From positions 97,258,411 to 97,322,410 of the forward strand of contig NC_134084.1 of assembly GCF_000715075.1 (NCBI RefSeq): 64,000 nucleotides of DNA, written 5' to 3'. The position numbers were made by a program, and so were the translations under genes. Of the stretch, positions 1 through 11,125 are shown in pieces. The notes below the pieces were generated by a model. That model worked only from the letters and a program-made list of their open reading frames with translations, was not told the origin of the DNA and did no database searches. How positions within the stretch are numbered: position 1 is the first letter of the stretch; every line of letters starts with the position of its first letter. Source of the stretch: Nicotiana tabacum. Taxonomy: Eukaryota; Streptophyta; Magnoliopsida; Solanales; Solanaceae.

Positions 1-104
1 ATGTCGTGCATTGTTTTGGTGAGAGAGTGTTAAAGCACAAAGGTTGATGTCGTGCATTGTTTTGGTGAGAGAGTGTTAAAGCACGAAGGGTGATGTTGTG
101 CACT
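1..104 (+). repeat. 46-bp tandem repeat inside LTR-A
   Basis: Two nearly identical 46-base units (1-46 and 47-92) and the start of a third (93 onward) share the core GAGAGAGTGTTAAAGCAC. The array probably extends left of the window. Confidence 0.85.
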
Positions 105-422
105 TGTCTTTGATTTTCCTCATTCTTATTGATAACTGAGTTATGGTTTCCCTTTATTTAATTGTTGATATCCGGTTGATACTTGTTGTACCCCACAGCA
201 TGATTTCCCTTCCCTACCTTCAATGGAACTGTGGTGATCCTCATATTTATTAGTTGTTCTTTTGTTATTATTCGATGTCCTCGCAGCATGTTACCCCCTC
301 CCATACTTAACTGTACATTACTGTTCTTCTTTTTCGTTGTATATGATTTAACTACACATGTTTATTTGGTAGTCTGGTCCTAGATTCGTCACTACTTTGC
401 CGAGGTTAAGCTAGGCAATTAC

Positions 423-474
423 CAGCACATGGGGTCGGTTATGTTGATACTACACTCTGCACTCTTTTGTGCAG
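423..474 (+). other. Paired stem-loops in LTR-A
   Basis: Stem I pairs 423-428 with 441-446 (CAGCAC with ATGTTG, one wobble and one mismatch). Stem II pairs CTGCAC 457-462 with GTGCAG 469-474 perfectly. The same two-stem arrangement occurs at the matching place in LTRs F and G, and stem II in D. Confidence 0.55.
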
Positions 475-1243
475 ATCCCTGTGTTGTAGACTCTGAACCG
501 TAGTGAGATTGCTGTTTCTTGTTCATCAGGTGACCCTCGGTAGTCCTGTAGGCGTCTGCAGCCTTGGCGTCTCCTTCTATCTATTATTCCTATTTCTTTC
601 ATGTATTTCCAGAGACATTGTTGTATTTATTTCTTTCAGACCTTTATTTGTAGTACTCTTAGACTGTCTGTGAAGCTGTGAATCCAGTTCCGGGTAGTCT
701 TGTTTAAACAGTTGTATTGGTTATACTTAGTAATTTTATTATTTTTCTTCTGCTTGATATAAATTCTGTTGTCTTTAAGTTATTACTCATAATTTCTTGT
801 AAAGGATTAAAATGGGAAAAAAAAGAAGTAAATTGTTCAAAACAGTCGGCTTGCCTAGCTCACATTAGTAGGTGCCATCACGACTCCCGATGGCGGGAAA
901 TCCGGGTCGTGACAATCATAATCGGCCCCTTGGCCAAAACATAGCTCGTATACAGCCCCTCGTGCAAACAGAAATTCATAACGATCTCATAACTTAAAAA
1001 TCTCAGTGGAAGTAACAAAGCCAAATCAATGACTAAATTCTGAACACCTCGTAAAAACTTTTGTATAAATGAAAGTTGTTTAAAACATTTGTTTAACATT
1101 TTCAATAGAGGCTCGGTCTAAAGATGAGTGAAAATAGTAATTTAATCAACATATTCGATAGAGACTCACTTTAAGGCGGAGTGAAAACAGTAAGTTCATA
1201 AACAGACCCCTCAGGCAAAGCATCACTCGTATATGTGTGTATG

Positions 1244-1267
1244 TATATATATATATATATATATATA
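1244..1267. repeat. (TA)n microsatellite
   Basis: Alternating TA run of about 24 bases preceded by GTGTGTATG. It lies at the place where LTR-D carries its expanded (TA)n(TG)n tracts. Confidence 0.85.
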
Positions 1268-2230
1268 GTCGCTCGGGCAAGCCACTCAGTCACTCATGAC
1301 TCAACTATCAGCAATCAACACTCACACTCAGCACTCACGCTCAATAGGTACCTTGTCATAATCGTTGCAGCGTGCAACCCGATCCATATATTGTTGCGGC
1401 ATGCAGCCCGATCCATATATCTAGTTGACTACGCTCACTGGGGTTGTGCAAACTCCGGAGGGGCTCCTACAAGCCAATCACAATATCGTTGCGGCATGTA
1501 GCCCGATCCAACATATCGTTGTGGCGTGCAGCCCTTCCATATATCGTTGCGGTGTGCAGCCCGATCCATATATATATATATAATCCTCACAACCAGGCCC
1601 TCGGTATCTCTCAGTCATTAACCTCACACTCAGACCCTCGGTCTTTCTCAGTCATTAACCTCACAATCAGGCCTTCTGCCTCTCTCAGCCATTAACCTCA
1701 CAAGCCACTCGGACTATCAGTCAAAACAGGGCATCAGCTAAAGAATATCATTTATAATATCAAAATTGAGTAAATATGGTTGAATTATGAAGTCAGTAAA
1801 ACACATCATGACTAAGTACAATTATTAAGTCAAAACAGTGAGGAAAAAGTAGTAAAAGCCCCATAAGGGTCCAAAACAGTTGGCACGAGACCCAAATATG
1901 GCATTACGCCCAAAACATAGCAATACTTTTCAAAACACAATGATATCAAATAGTTTTCAATCAAATACGCGACTTAACAATCGTACGGGACGGATCAAGT
2001 CACAATCCCCAACGGTACACGACTCCACGCTCGTTATCTAGCGTGTGCGTCACATCAAAGTAGCACAACGATGTAAAATTCGGGGTTTCATACCCTCAGG
2101 ACAACATTTACAATCATTACTTACCTCAAACCAGAGGAATATCAACTCCGCATTGTCCTTTCTACTCGACTCGGCCACATCTCGCCTCGAATCTATCGAA
2201 AATCATAATCATAACATCAATATATAATAA

Positions 2231-2901
2231 GGGGTCGTTTTGTAGGGTGCATAAGAATAATGTTGAATAGGGTGTATTAGTAGTGCTGGTATTAGTTATG
2301 CTTGCATTAGTTATGCTGGTATTAGTTATGCTGATATATTTCTTATCTATTGTTTGGTTTGATGTATTAAAGTATTGTACAATTTCTAAAAGAATTGTTT
2401 GTTTACAAAAATGCCCTCAAAACTAGTCCACACTCTAACTTTTTAAAAGAATAATATATTGAGAAATGTTTTTATATGAAAAAGTTTAAAAAAATTATTT
2501 TATTTGTCTACCTATATTGTAAAATAAAATTAAATAATTATTTATAAAAAAGGAAATATGCTAAGTATTTACTTATTTACTAGGGATATAAATTTATTTC
2601 TCACTATTTGGATTATTTTGAACTTCCAATAATATACTAACTAGCATATTTTAATCAAGCATAAATTTTGAAGGACAATTTTGTCTTTAATTAAAGCTAA
2701 TGCATGCATTAAAACCCATTGCATTGCTAATACCATTGTTTTCTATGCATTAGTTATGCATAGGATAATACCAAATAGGATGTATAACTAATGCTTGCAT
2801 AACTAATGTATAGGTTCAAAATGTCTGCCAAACAATGTATTATTAATACACGGAGTTAATGCATGCATTAGATTATCTAATGCATCCTACCAAACGACCC
2901 C
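2231..2901. mobile_element. Tourist/PIF-Harbinger-like MITE
   Basis: The insert is bounded by inverted termini: GGGGTCGTTTTGTAGG at the left and the complement of GGGGTCGTTTGGTAGG at the right, one mismatch in 16. The direct repeat TAA flanks both sides (2228-2230 and 2902-2904). A TAA/TTA target duplication with G-rich TIRs is the hallmark of the PIF/Harbinger superfamily. The 671-bp interior is AT-rich and non-coding, with several copies of GTATTAGTTATGCT near the left end and inverted ones near the right end (subterminal repeats). LTR homology resumes on both sides, so the insertion is younger than LTR-B. hAT ancestry is less likely because the target duplication is 3 bp. Confidence 0.85.
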
Positions 2902-3324
2902 TAAGGGGACAAAGCCCACGCAAAAATAATCAAATTACATTAGAAATCCCGAAGTTGGTCAGACCCAACCCCCGGGCCCACATCTCGGAATCCGATAAAA
3001 ATCACATAAACAGAATCCTCATCCTTCCACGAGTCTATACATACCGAGATCGTCAAAATCGGACCTCAAATGTCCCCTCAAATCCCCAATTTAAATCTCC
3101 AATTTCAAGCCCTAATTTCCCAATTCTTTCTCTAGTTTTTCCCACTAATTTCATGATTAAACAATGAAATAATCACAATAAACACAAGATACAAAGCCCA
3201 AGTAGCTTACCTTTTTATCAACACTTGATTCCCTTTTGAAATCACATCTTGGAGTTCCAAAATCGCACAAAATGATGAACAAATGATTGAAAATCGCAAA
3301 GGGGCCTTTTTATACATTTGCCCA

Positions 3325-3560
3325 GCACTTTCGCACCTGCGATCCCATAAGCGCACCTGCGCTTCCGCTTCTGCAGAACAACATCCGCTTCTGTGAATTT
3401 CACTTATCTGACCAGGCCTCGCATCTGCGGTCGCCTCACTACCCCTACGGCATCGCAGATTCAGTTACCAAGCCGCACCTACGGTCCTCCACGCACCTGA
3501 GCCTCTCTTCCGTTCCTATGGAGCTCGCACCCGTGGTCCCCAATCTGCAGGTGCAGATAT
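3325..3560 (-). repeat. CpG-rich short inverted-repeat array in LTR-B
   Basis: Repeated CGCACCTGCG / CGCATCTGCGG-like words about 15-25 bases apart. It sits where LTRs D and G carry CGTTCGCGAA words. Confidence 0.7.
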
Positions 3561-4242
3561 GACAGAAGCAGCAACATCAGCTGAAATATCTCAAGATCAA
3601 CCTTTCCGAGAACTATCTGAAATCATATAGAGGCCCCTGGGACCTCAACCAAAAATACGAACAAGTCACATATCACCATTCGAACTTATATCAATCTTCG
3701 GAACACTCAGAACAACATTGAATCATCAAAACACCCTCGGATTCAAGCCTAAGGATTCCAAAACTTCCGAATTTCGCATTCTATCAAAAGGTCTACCAAA
3801 CCTCATCCGAATGACCTCAAATTTTGCACAAACGTCACAAATGGCACAATGGACATACCACCACTTTTGGAATTCCATTCCGACCTTGATATTAAAATTT
3901 CCACTGCCAACCAGAAAAAGCCAAAATTCCTATTTCGCCAATTCAAGATTAAATCTACCACGAACCTCCAAATTCCATTCCGGATGCGCTCCTAAGTCCA
4001 AAATCACCCAATAGAGCTAACCAAATCATAAATATCCAAATTCGAGATCGAATACTAAAAAGTCAAAACTTGGTCAAACCTTTCAAATTTAAAGCTTCAA
4101 GTTGAGTATTGTTCTTACAAATCTATTCTGATTATCCTGAAAACCAAAACTGATAATTTACATAAGTCATAATGCAACGTACGGGGCTAGTCATGCCCAA
4201 TAACTGGCGAGCAAAGTGCAAATGCTCAAAATGACCGGTACA

Positions 4243-6372
4243 ATCAGCCCCTCGGGCGATAACATGAAAACAACATTAGCCCCTCGGGCTATATCACATC
4301 ACAAACTGGGTACCCGCGCTCACTGGAGGTGTACAGACTCCGGGAGGGGCCCCTTACGGCCCAAGCGCAATATCAAGCCATCTCATGGCATAATCAATAG
4401 GCTCTCGGCCTCATATCAAGCCACCTTGTGGTGTAAAACTCAGGCCCTCGACCTTATAATCATGAATCAGCTCAATACCAATACGACACGCAGCCCGATC
4501 CCATAATAACCTCAAAACACAAGCTCTCGGCCCTACTCAGTCAGAAATCTCTAAAAACCACTCGGGCACAGTAAAAATATGATGCTCAGCTCAAAATATC
4601 ATTTAAGATGTCAAAATAGAGTAAACATAGCTGAGTTATAAAAACAGTAGAATATAGCATGACTGAGTACAAGTATAAAGTCAAAACAGTGAAGAATAGT
4701 AGTAAAAATCCCCTAAGGGTCCAAAACAGTTGGCATGAGGCCCAAAACATGATGATAGCAAATAGTTTTCAATCAAATACGTAGTAAAACAGTCATTCGG
4801 GATGGACTAGGTAACAATCCCTAACAGTATACGACTCCACGCTTGTCATCTAGCGTGTGTGTCATCTCAAAATGGCACAACGATGTGTAATCCGTGGTTT
4901 CATACCCTCAGGACAACATTTACAATCATTACTCACCTCTATCCGGTCCCAACTCTAGCTTACAATGCCTTTGCCTCTCGAATCGGCTTCCGGATGCTCC
5001 AAATCTAACCAAAATCAGCATATAATCATCAAAATATGCTTAAGGAACAAATCCCACTCAAAAGTAATCAAAATATCACGCAAATCACGAAATTAACCGA
5101 ATCCGACCCCCGAACCCATGTCTCGGAATTCGATAAAATTTATATCAATAGACTCCTTATCTCCCCACAAGTTCATATATCAAAAGTACTAAAATCTTAC
5201 CATAAATGACCCCTCAAACCCTTGATCAAAGGTCTCCAATCTAAAGCCTTAGTTCCTCCATTTTTAACCCGTTACTTCCATTAATTTTCAAGCCAAATCG
5301 GTGAAATAACACCATAGAATCGAGTTTAGGGTCCAAAAACCTTACCTTTATGAAATCCCCTTGAAATCCCTCTTCAAATAGCTCCCTCAAGCTCAAACCT
5401 GTATTAAAATGGTGAAGAATAACTCAAAATTCGTGAAGAAAATCTTTTATACCTTCAAACCCAGGCTTTTCGCACATGCAGTCCCATTACCACTTGTGCG
5501 GTCCCGCTTATGCGGTCCAAGACACCGCATCTGCGGTCCTCACTTTAAACCTAGGCGCCGCATCTGCGATCGATCTCCCGCACCTGCGATACCGCCGGTG
5601 CACTCAAATTACTGCTTCTGCAGTTCCATCCCCCATGTCCCTTTTCCGCATCTGCGACCCATTGGCGCTTCTACGAGCCCCTAGCCACAGGTGCAGTTAT
5701 GACAGTAGACTCAGCTTCAGCTGCCATTTCCTAATTCCTAACTTTCCGCTAACCATCTGAAATCACCCCGAGGCCCCTCGGACCTCAACAAAAAGCACAA
5801 ATGAGTCATATACCACTATTAAAACTTATACCAATCTTCAAAACACTTCAAACAACATCAAATCAACCATAACACATCAGATTCAAGCCTAATGTTCTAA
5901 AATCTTCTGAATTACGCTTTTGATCAAAAAGTCTATCAAACCACGTCTGAATGACCTAAAATTTTGCACACACGTCCCAAATGATACCACAGAGCTACTG
6001 CAACTTCTGGAATTCCATTCTGATCCCTATATCAAAAACTCACATATCAACCGGAAAACGCCAAAATACCAAATTCCGCCAATTCAAGCCTAAACCTACT
6101 ACATGCCTCCAAAATATATTCTGATCACACTTCTAAGTCCAAAATCATCTCCCAAAGCTATCTGAAATATCGAAATTCACATTCGAGCCCTTTTTCACAT
6201 AAGTCAACATCCGGTTAACTTTTCCAACTTAAGCTTACTCAAAAGAGACTAAGTGTCTCAAACCTTACCAAAACCTCTCCGAACCTGAGCCAACCAACCC
6301 GATAATACATAATACAGCTGCAATGGGGGAAACGTAGCAGTAACTCTTGAAACAACCGGCCGGGTCGTTACA
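4243..6372 (-). mobile_element. LTR-C, 3' LTR of the decayed Tekay element
   Basis: Minus-strand LTR whose 5' end is at 6372 (TGTAACGACCCGGCC on the minus strand). It directly follows a polypurine tract and the chromovirus pol at 6373-9129, so it is that element's 3' LTR. Its own 3' end is missing: at 4243 it stops at the point ATCAGCCCCTCGGG, and LTR-B starts there. The interior shows the family's GC-rich array at 5467-5697 and the GCCCCTCGGGC words. ORFs in it are short and unsupported. Confidence 0.75.
5467..5697 (-). repeat. CpG-rich short inverted-repeat array in LTR-C
   Basis: Array of TGCGGTCC / CCGCATCTGCG words, the counterpart of the array in LTR-B and of the CGTTCGCGAA arrays in LTRs D and G. 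Confidence 0.7.
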
Positions 6373-7745
6373 TCCTCCCCCTCTTAAACAAACATTCATC
6401 CTCGAATGGGTCAAGAAACATACCTGAAACCTCAAATAGGTGAGGATATCTGCTCCGCATCTCCCGCTCGGTCTCCCAAGTAGCCTCTTCCACGGGCCGG
6501 CCTCTCCACTGCACTTTCACTGTAGCTAAATACTTTGATCTTAACTTTTGAACCTGACGCTCCAAAATAGCTACTGGCTCCACATCATAAGTCAAATCAT
6601 CATCAAACTAAACCGTGATGAAATCCAAAACATGAGACGGATCACCAATATACTTTTGGAGCATAGAAACATGAAATACTGGATGCAAACTCGACAATCT
6701 GGGTGGCAAAGCAAGCTCATAAGCCACCTCCCCAATCCTCCGAAGCACCTCAAAAGGCCCAGTGAATCGAGGACTTAATTTACCCTTCTTCACAAATCTC
6801 ATAACAACCTTAATGGGTGAAACCTTCAAAAGAACCTTCTCACCAACCATGTAGGACACATCCCGAACCTTCCTGTCAGCATAACACTTTCGTCTCGACT
6901 GCGCTGTACGAAGCCTATCCTGAATCACCTTCACCTTGTCTAAAGCATCCTGCACTAAGTTTGTTCTCAATAGTCTAGCCTTACCCGGCTCAAACCATCT
7001 AACTGGAGATCTACACCTCCTCCCATACAAAGCTTCATATGGAGCCTGAATACTCGACTAGTAACTATTGTTATAAGCAAACTTTGCGAGCAGTAGAAAC
7101 TGATCCCATGACCCTCCAAAATCAATGACACAAGCGCATAACATGTCCTTCAATATCTGAATAGTGCACTCGGACTACCCGTCCGTCTGAGGATGAAAAG
7201 ATGTGCTCAACTTCACCTGAGTACCCAACTCTCGCTGCACAGACCTCCAAAACTGTGAAGTAAACTGAGTGCCCCTATCTGAGATGATGGAAACTGGGAC
7301 ACCATGCAAACAAAAAATCTCCCGGATATAGATCTCTACGAACCGCTCTGAAGAATAAGTAGTACACACAGGAATGAAGTGCACGGACTTGGTCAGCCGA
7401 TCCACAATCACCCAAATAGTATCGAACTTCTTCAATGTCTGTGGGAGCCCAACTACAAAGTCCATAGTGATCCGCTCCCACTTCCACTCTGGAATATCCA
7501 TCCGCTGAAGCAAGCTACACGGTCTCTGATGCTCATATTCACCTGTTCATAATTGAGACACCAAGCTACAAATCCCACAATGTCCTTATTCATTCTCCTC
7601 CGCCAATAATACTGTCTCAGATCCTGATACATCTTCGCGTCACCCGGATGAATGGAATACCGCGAGCTATGGGCCTCCTCCAGAATCGACTCTCGAAGCC
7701 CATCTACATTGGGCACACATATTCGACCCTGCATCATCAACACTC
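6368..7745 (-). pseudogene. Tekay pol remnant: integrase and chromodomain
   Basis: Minus strand. The zinc-binding (H2C2-like) region is at 7453-7743 (SSRYSIHPGDAKMYQ...). It is followed by a frameshift, then the integrase core at 7175-7513 with MDFVVGLP (first Asp), SIISDRGTQFTSQFW (second Asp) and a stop replacing Gln after PQTDG. Another stop follows SY before SSIQ. The C-terminal part (6608-7030, MYGRRCRSPVRWFEPG...) has the GPFEVLRRIGEVAYEL segment and HPVFHVSMLQKYIGDPS. After one in-frame TAG comes a chromodomain-like tail at 6368-6595 (EPVAILERQVQKLR...VQWRGRPVEEATWE...RYPHLF), characteristic of Tekay/Del chromoviruses. In the family this tail is thought to target insertion to heterochromatin. 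Clearly non-functional. Confidence 0.9.
6373..6386 (-). other. Polypurine tract of the decayed Tekay element
   Basis: On the minus strand it reads TAAGAGGGGGAGGA, immediately before the LTR start TGTAACG. This is the second-strand primer site expected at the 3' LTR. The pol stop codon (TAA) is supplied by the first bases of the LTR. Confidence 0.85.
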
Positions 7746-7782
7746 CATCATCACCAAGGGTTATATCTCTAGCATCATCGTG

Positions 7783-9129
7783 CTAAACTCTTTCCTTAAG
7801 GACAAGCAAATGAAGATCATCATACTGGCGCTCTCTGATGCGATCATATAAGGAAGATCGAGAAATCACACAAGCCAATACCCGACTAGGCTTCGAAATA
7901 TCCAACCTCATGAACCGATTGGCCAAGTCTTGAACATCAACTGCAAGAGGTCTCTCCCCAACTGGAATATATGCCAAACTCCCCATACTCACCGCCTTCC
8001 TACTCAAGGCATTGGCCACCACATTGGCCTTCCCTAGATGGTACAAAATAGTAATATCATAATCCTTTAGCAACTCCAACCATCTTCGCTACCTCAAATT
8101 GAGATCCTTCTTCTTGAACAAGTGTTGGAGGCTATGATGATCAGTAAACACCTCACAAGACACACCATACAAATAATGCCTCCAAATCTTCAATGTGTGA
8201 ACAATGGCAGCCAAGTCCAAATCATGAACAGGGTAGTTCTTCTCATGGGGCTTCAACTGACGAGAAGCATAAGCAATAACTCTACCCTCCTACATCAATA
8301 CACACCCAATACCAACTCTCGAAGCATCAAAATACACGGTATATGAACCAAAAGTTGATGGCAAAACTAACACTCGAGTTGTGGTGAAGGAAGTCTTGAG
8401 CTTCTAAAAGCTCTCCTCACACTCATCCGACCACCTGAATAGAGCACCTTTTTGAGTCAACTTGGCCAAGGGAGATGCAATAGATGAGAACCCCCGAACA
8501 AACCGGCGGTAATAACCCGCCAAACTAAGAAAGATGCGAATCTCTATGGCTGAGGACGGTCTAGGTCAACTCTGAACCACCTCTATCTTCTTTGGATCAA
8601 CTTGAATTCACTCGCTGGACACCACGCCCCAAGAAAGCCACTAAACTGAACTAAAACTCACACTTGGAGAACTTTGCATAAAGTTTCTCCTCCCTCAATC
8701 TCCGCAACATCACTCTCAAATGCTCCGTGTGCTCCTCCTAACTACGCGAGTACACCAGAATATCATCAATGAAAACTATGACAAACGAGTAGAGATAGGG
8801 CCGAAACACGTTGTTCATTAAATGCATGAACGTTGCTGGGGCATTGGTCAGCCCAAATACATCATAAAGAACTCATAATGACCATATCGGGTCCTAAATG
8901 TCGTCTTAAGAATATCCTAGTCCCTGATCTTCAACTGGTGATAACCTGAGCGGAGATCAATCTTGGAGAACACTCTCGCTCCCTAAAGCTGGTCAAACAA
9001 ATCATTGATACGAGGCAAATGATACTTGTTCTTGATTGTTACTTTGTTCAACTGCCTGTAATCAATACACATTTTCATCGTTCCATCCTTCTTCTTCTCA
9101 AATAGGATAGGCGCACCCCACGGCGACAC
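7783..9129 (-). pseudogene. Tekay pol remnant: reverse transcriptase and RNase H, 5'-truncated
   Basis: Minus strand. RT homology begins at the right edge with [15 protein letters not shown], continues with [10 protein letters not shown] and reaches the catalytic FIDDILVYS near 8757-8790. RNase H follows, with [19 protein letters not shown] ending in a TAG stop where the related elements have Gln. The segment at 7783-8079 (LLKDYDITILYHLGKANVVANALSRK) is the RNase H/integrase linker. Several stops (after DLFDQL, after KIRD) show decay. Gag, protease and the RT N-terminus are absent because LTR-E begins at 9130. The missing half should lie on the other side of element E. Confidence 0.88.
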
Positions 9130-9339
9130 TGTTATGCCCTATAATATTACGATGATGTTATGCTCTACAGTAATATATTATGATGATGTTACCCTCTATA
9201 GTAATATGTTACGATGATATTATGTCCTACAGTAATATATTACGATAATGTTCGCCTTACAATATTACATTACGGTGACATCACACTTCGCAGTAATAAG
9301 TTACGATGATATTGCACCCTGTAGTATTGTACGTTGAAT
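9130..9339 (+). repeat. Seven-copy ~31-bp tandem array at the LTR-E start
   Basis: Units of 26, 31, 31, 31, 30, 31 and 30 bases, each like TGTTATG-CCTACAGTAATA-TTACGATGA, begin at the first base of the LTR. The array therefore forms the U3 edge. Confidence 0.85.
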
Positions 9340-10694
9340 TTGTCGTAAGGTAATTGGCATCAATCCAAGGAAAAGATTATTGGAGGGTTATAAGGATTAT
9401 AAGTGATAAGTAAATTCGTGAAAGTAATACGGTAAGTAATATCCAAGAAAATAAATTTTGTTGAAGTTTGGCATTTTGAGATAAAATAAGGCCCGAGCAA
9501 AAATACCCGATATTTATGGACAAACACCATACAAGGTACCCCATAGCCATGACAGTAAGATGTACAAGGTGTGTTAAAAGAGAGTAGTATTTTAAGTAAT
9601 TCAAGACAATTTTTAAATTATGCAGGTAATTAATTAATTACCGGGTAACGGGACTTACCCAGTTAACTAAAAGGTAGGTAAAATTGATAATCTTCACCCA
9701 CCCTTCCACATGGCTGGCAAAGGATGACTCTTGGGCACCTTGCCAAATGGCTACTATGCAGTAACCAAATGATGACTTAAGTTAAAGTCTTGGTAAGAAT
9801 TGAAAATCTTATCTGTGAACTTAGTAGGAATTCCTTGTAAAAGGCCAAACAATCTACCTTTGGCATAAAAGCTAAGAACGTTGGAACAGAAGCATTTTAT
9901 TTCAAACAAAAGCTTCGTTAGAAGAAATTTTCATCCAAATTTCAACAATCAAAGCAAGATTTCGTTCCTTGATTTCAAAGCGCAGAAGCTTAATCCGATT
10001 TTTAGGTTCTAAGTTCAATCCACGAAGGTTTCAAACGGAATATTATACGAAGTTTTTCCTACTCTTAGTATGTTAAGGCTATCCCTTCTTTCTTTTGGCA
10101 TGATCCAAACGATACAAACGAAACGTGCAAATGCACAAATTGCATGAATGACTCTATTCATAGAAGTATTAGAGATATCTATGTTCTTGAATTTCCATGT
10201 GTCATAATATTTTATCATATGTTCATGGGTCTCAGAAAACAAAATACAAAATTTGAAAAGAGTTCACTTTATGATATTACTCAATGGCAAAATAGTCTTC
10301 TGACATTCCAAAAGATATTATTAAAGAAATTTTCATGCATTGCATACATGTACATTGACCCATGACCAGATGGTATTATATACGCATATATATGTATGTA
10401 TATACATGTATATGGGATATGGGAAAGGTTATGGCGTTATATACATACCACCACCTAATCAGCTGGTATACGTTGATGATTTTGCCCACATTGGCCAAGA
10501 TGATATGATGGGATGCCCTCAGAGGCTGATGATATTATGTAACATGTACCTATGCATGACATCACATTCATACGCATATGCATGATACCATAATTATTTT
10601 GTGATTTACAAAGTTATTCAGACATACAGGTTGGGTCATGTACTCTATATTTCTTTCATATCTCTTATGTATTTATTTATGTGCCTTACATACT

Positions 10695-10735
10695 CAGTAC
10701 ATTATTCGTACTGACGTCCCTTTTGCTTGGGGACG
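10695..10735 (+). other. Paired stem-loops in LTR-E
   Basis: CAGTAC (10695-10700) pairs with GTACTG (10708-10713). CGTCCC (10715-10720) pairs with GGGACG (10730-10735). The same two stems occur in both LTRs of Tekay elements H and I, and the first with a wobble pair in LTR-E2 (18641-18659). Confidence 0.6.
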
Positions 10736-11125
10736 CTGCGTTCCATGCCCGTAGGTCCCGATAGACAGGTCGAGAGCACTCTAAGTAGGCTATCAGCTCA
10801 GCGAAAGATGTTAGTGCACTCCATTTGCTTCAGAGTTGCTCGTTTGGTTAGTATGATTTTGACGTGTATTTTTTGGTATGGCGGGACTCTGTCCCGACCT
10901 TTATGACATTTATATACTCTTAGAGGCTTGTAGACATATGTCGTGTACGTGAAAGATTGTACGGCCTTTTCAGCCTATGTTTTGAGTTTGTAAATGATCA
11001 TGTTGGCCTATTAGGCCCGTATGTCACGTGTATATGATGATGTAATAAGAAATATACGTTACGTCGGTACTTGGTTGAGTAAGGTACCGGGTGCCCGTCA
11101 CGGCCTATCGGTTTGGGTCATGACA

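Larger units (their letters stand above)
1..914 (+). mobile_element. LTR-A, 3' part of a Tekay-like LTR
   Basis: This is the downstream part of a plus-strand Gypsy-type LTR that begins left of the window. It ends at 914 with GGGTCGTGACA, the same terminus as the complete LTRs further right. It has the landmarks of LTRs D, F and G: the CGTCACTACT...GAGGTTA...GGC motif near 390, the CTGCAC/GTGCAG hairpin at 457-474 followed by GATCC, and a terminal inverted repeat TCACGAC/GTCGTGA at 878-912. The ORF at 717-944 has no family resemblance and is taken as chance. What follows at 915 is an unrelated, oppositely oriented LTR interior, so A is probably the 3' LTR of an element inserted there. Confidence 0.75.
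915..4242 (-). mobile_element. LTR-B, Tekay-type LTR interrupted by a MITE
   Basis: Minus-strand LTR. Its reverse complement aligns by eye with LTR-D: 915-1100 corresponds to about 16330-16510, and 2060-2130 to about 15280-15330. Its 5' end at 4242 reads TGTA-CCGGTCATTTTGAGC, a variant of the TGTAACGACCCGGCCGGT start seen in LTR-C with about nine bases missing. Its last 500-600 bases are absent because sequence A abuts at 914. A 671-bp MITE sits inside it (2231-2901). The many tiny ORFs are not coding. It is likely the 5' or solo LTR of an element inserted in LTR-C and later split by element A. Confidence 0.65.
9130..11125 (+). mobile_element. LTR-E, 5' LTR of a non-coding LTR element
   Basis: It starts with TGTTATGCCC directly after the Tekay RT sequence and ends with GGGTCATGACA at 11125, followed four bases later by a Met-tRNA primer site. 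Length is 1996 bp. It opens with a 31-bp tandem array and carries the stem-loop CAGTAC/GTACTG (10695-10713) and CGTCCC/GGGACG (10715-10735) near the end. The 5-base sequence before it is GACAC; the matching target duplicate was not found, because the 3' end of the element is rearranged. ORFs at 10144-10585 have no recognisable domain. Confidence 0.8.
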
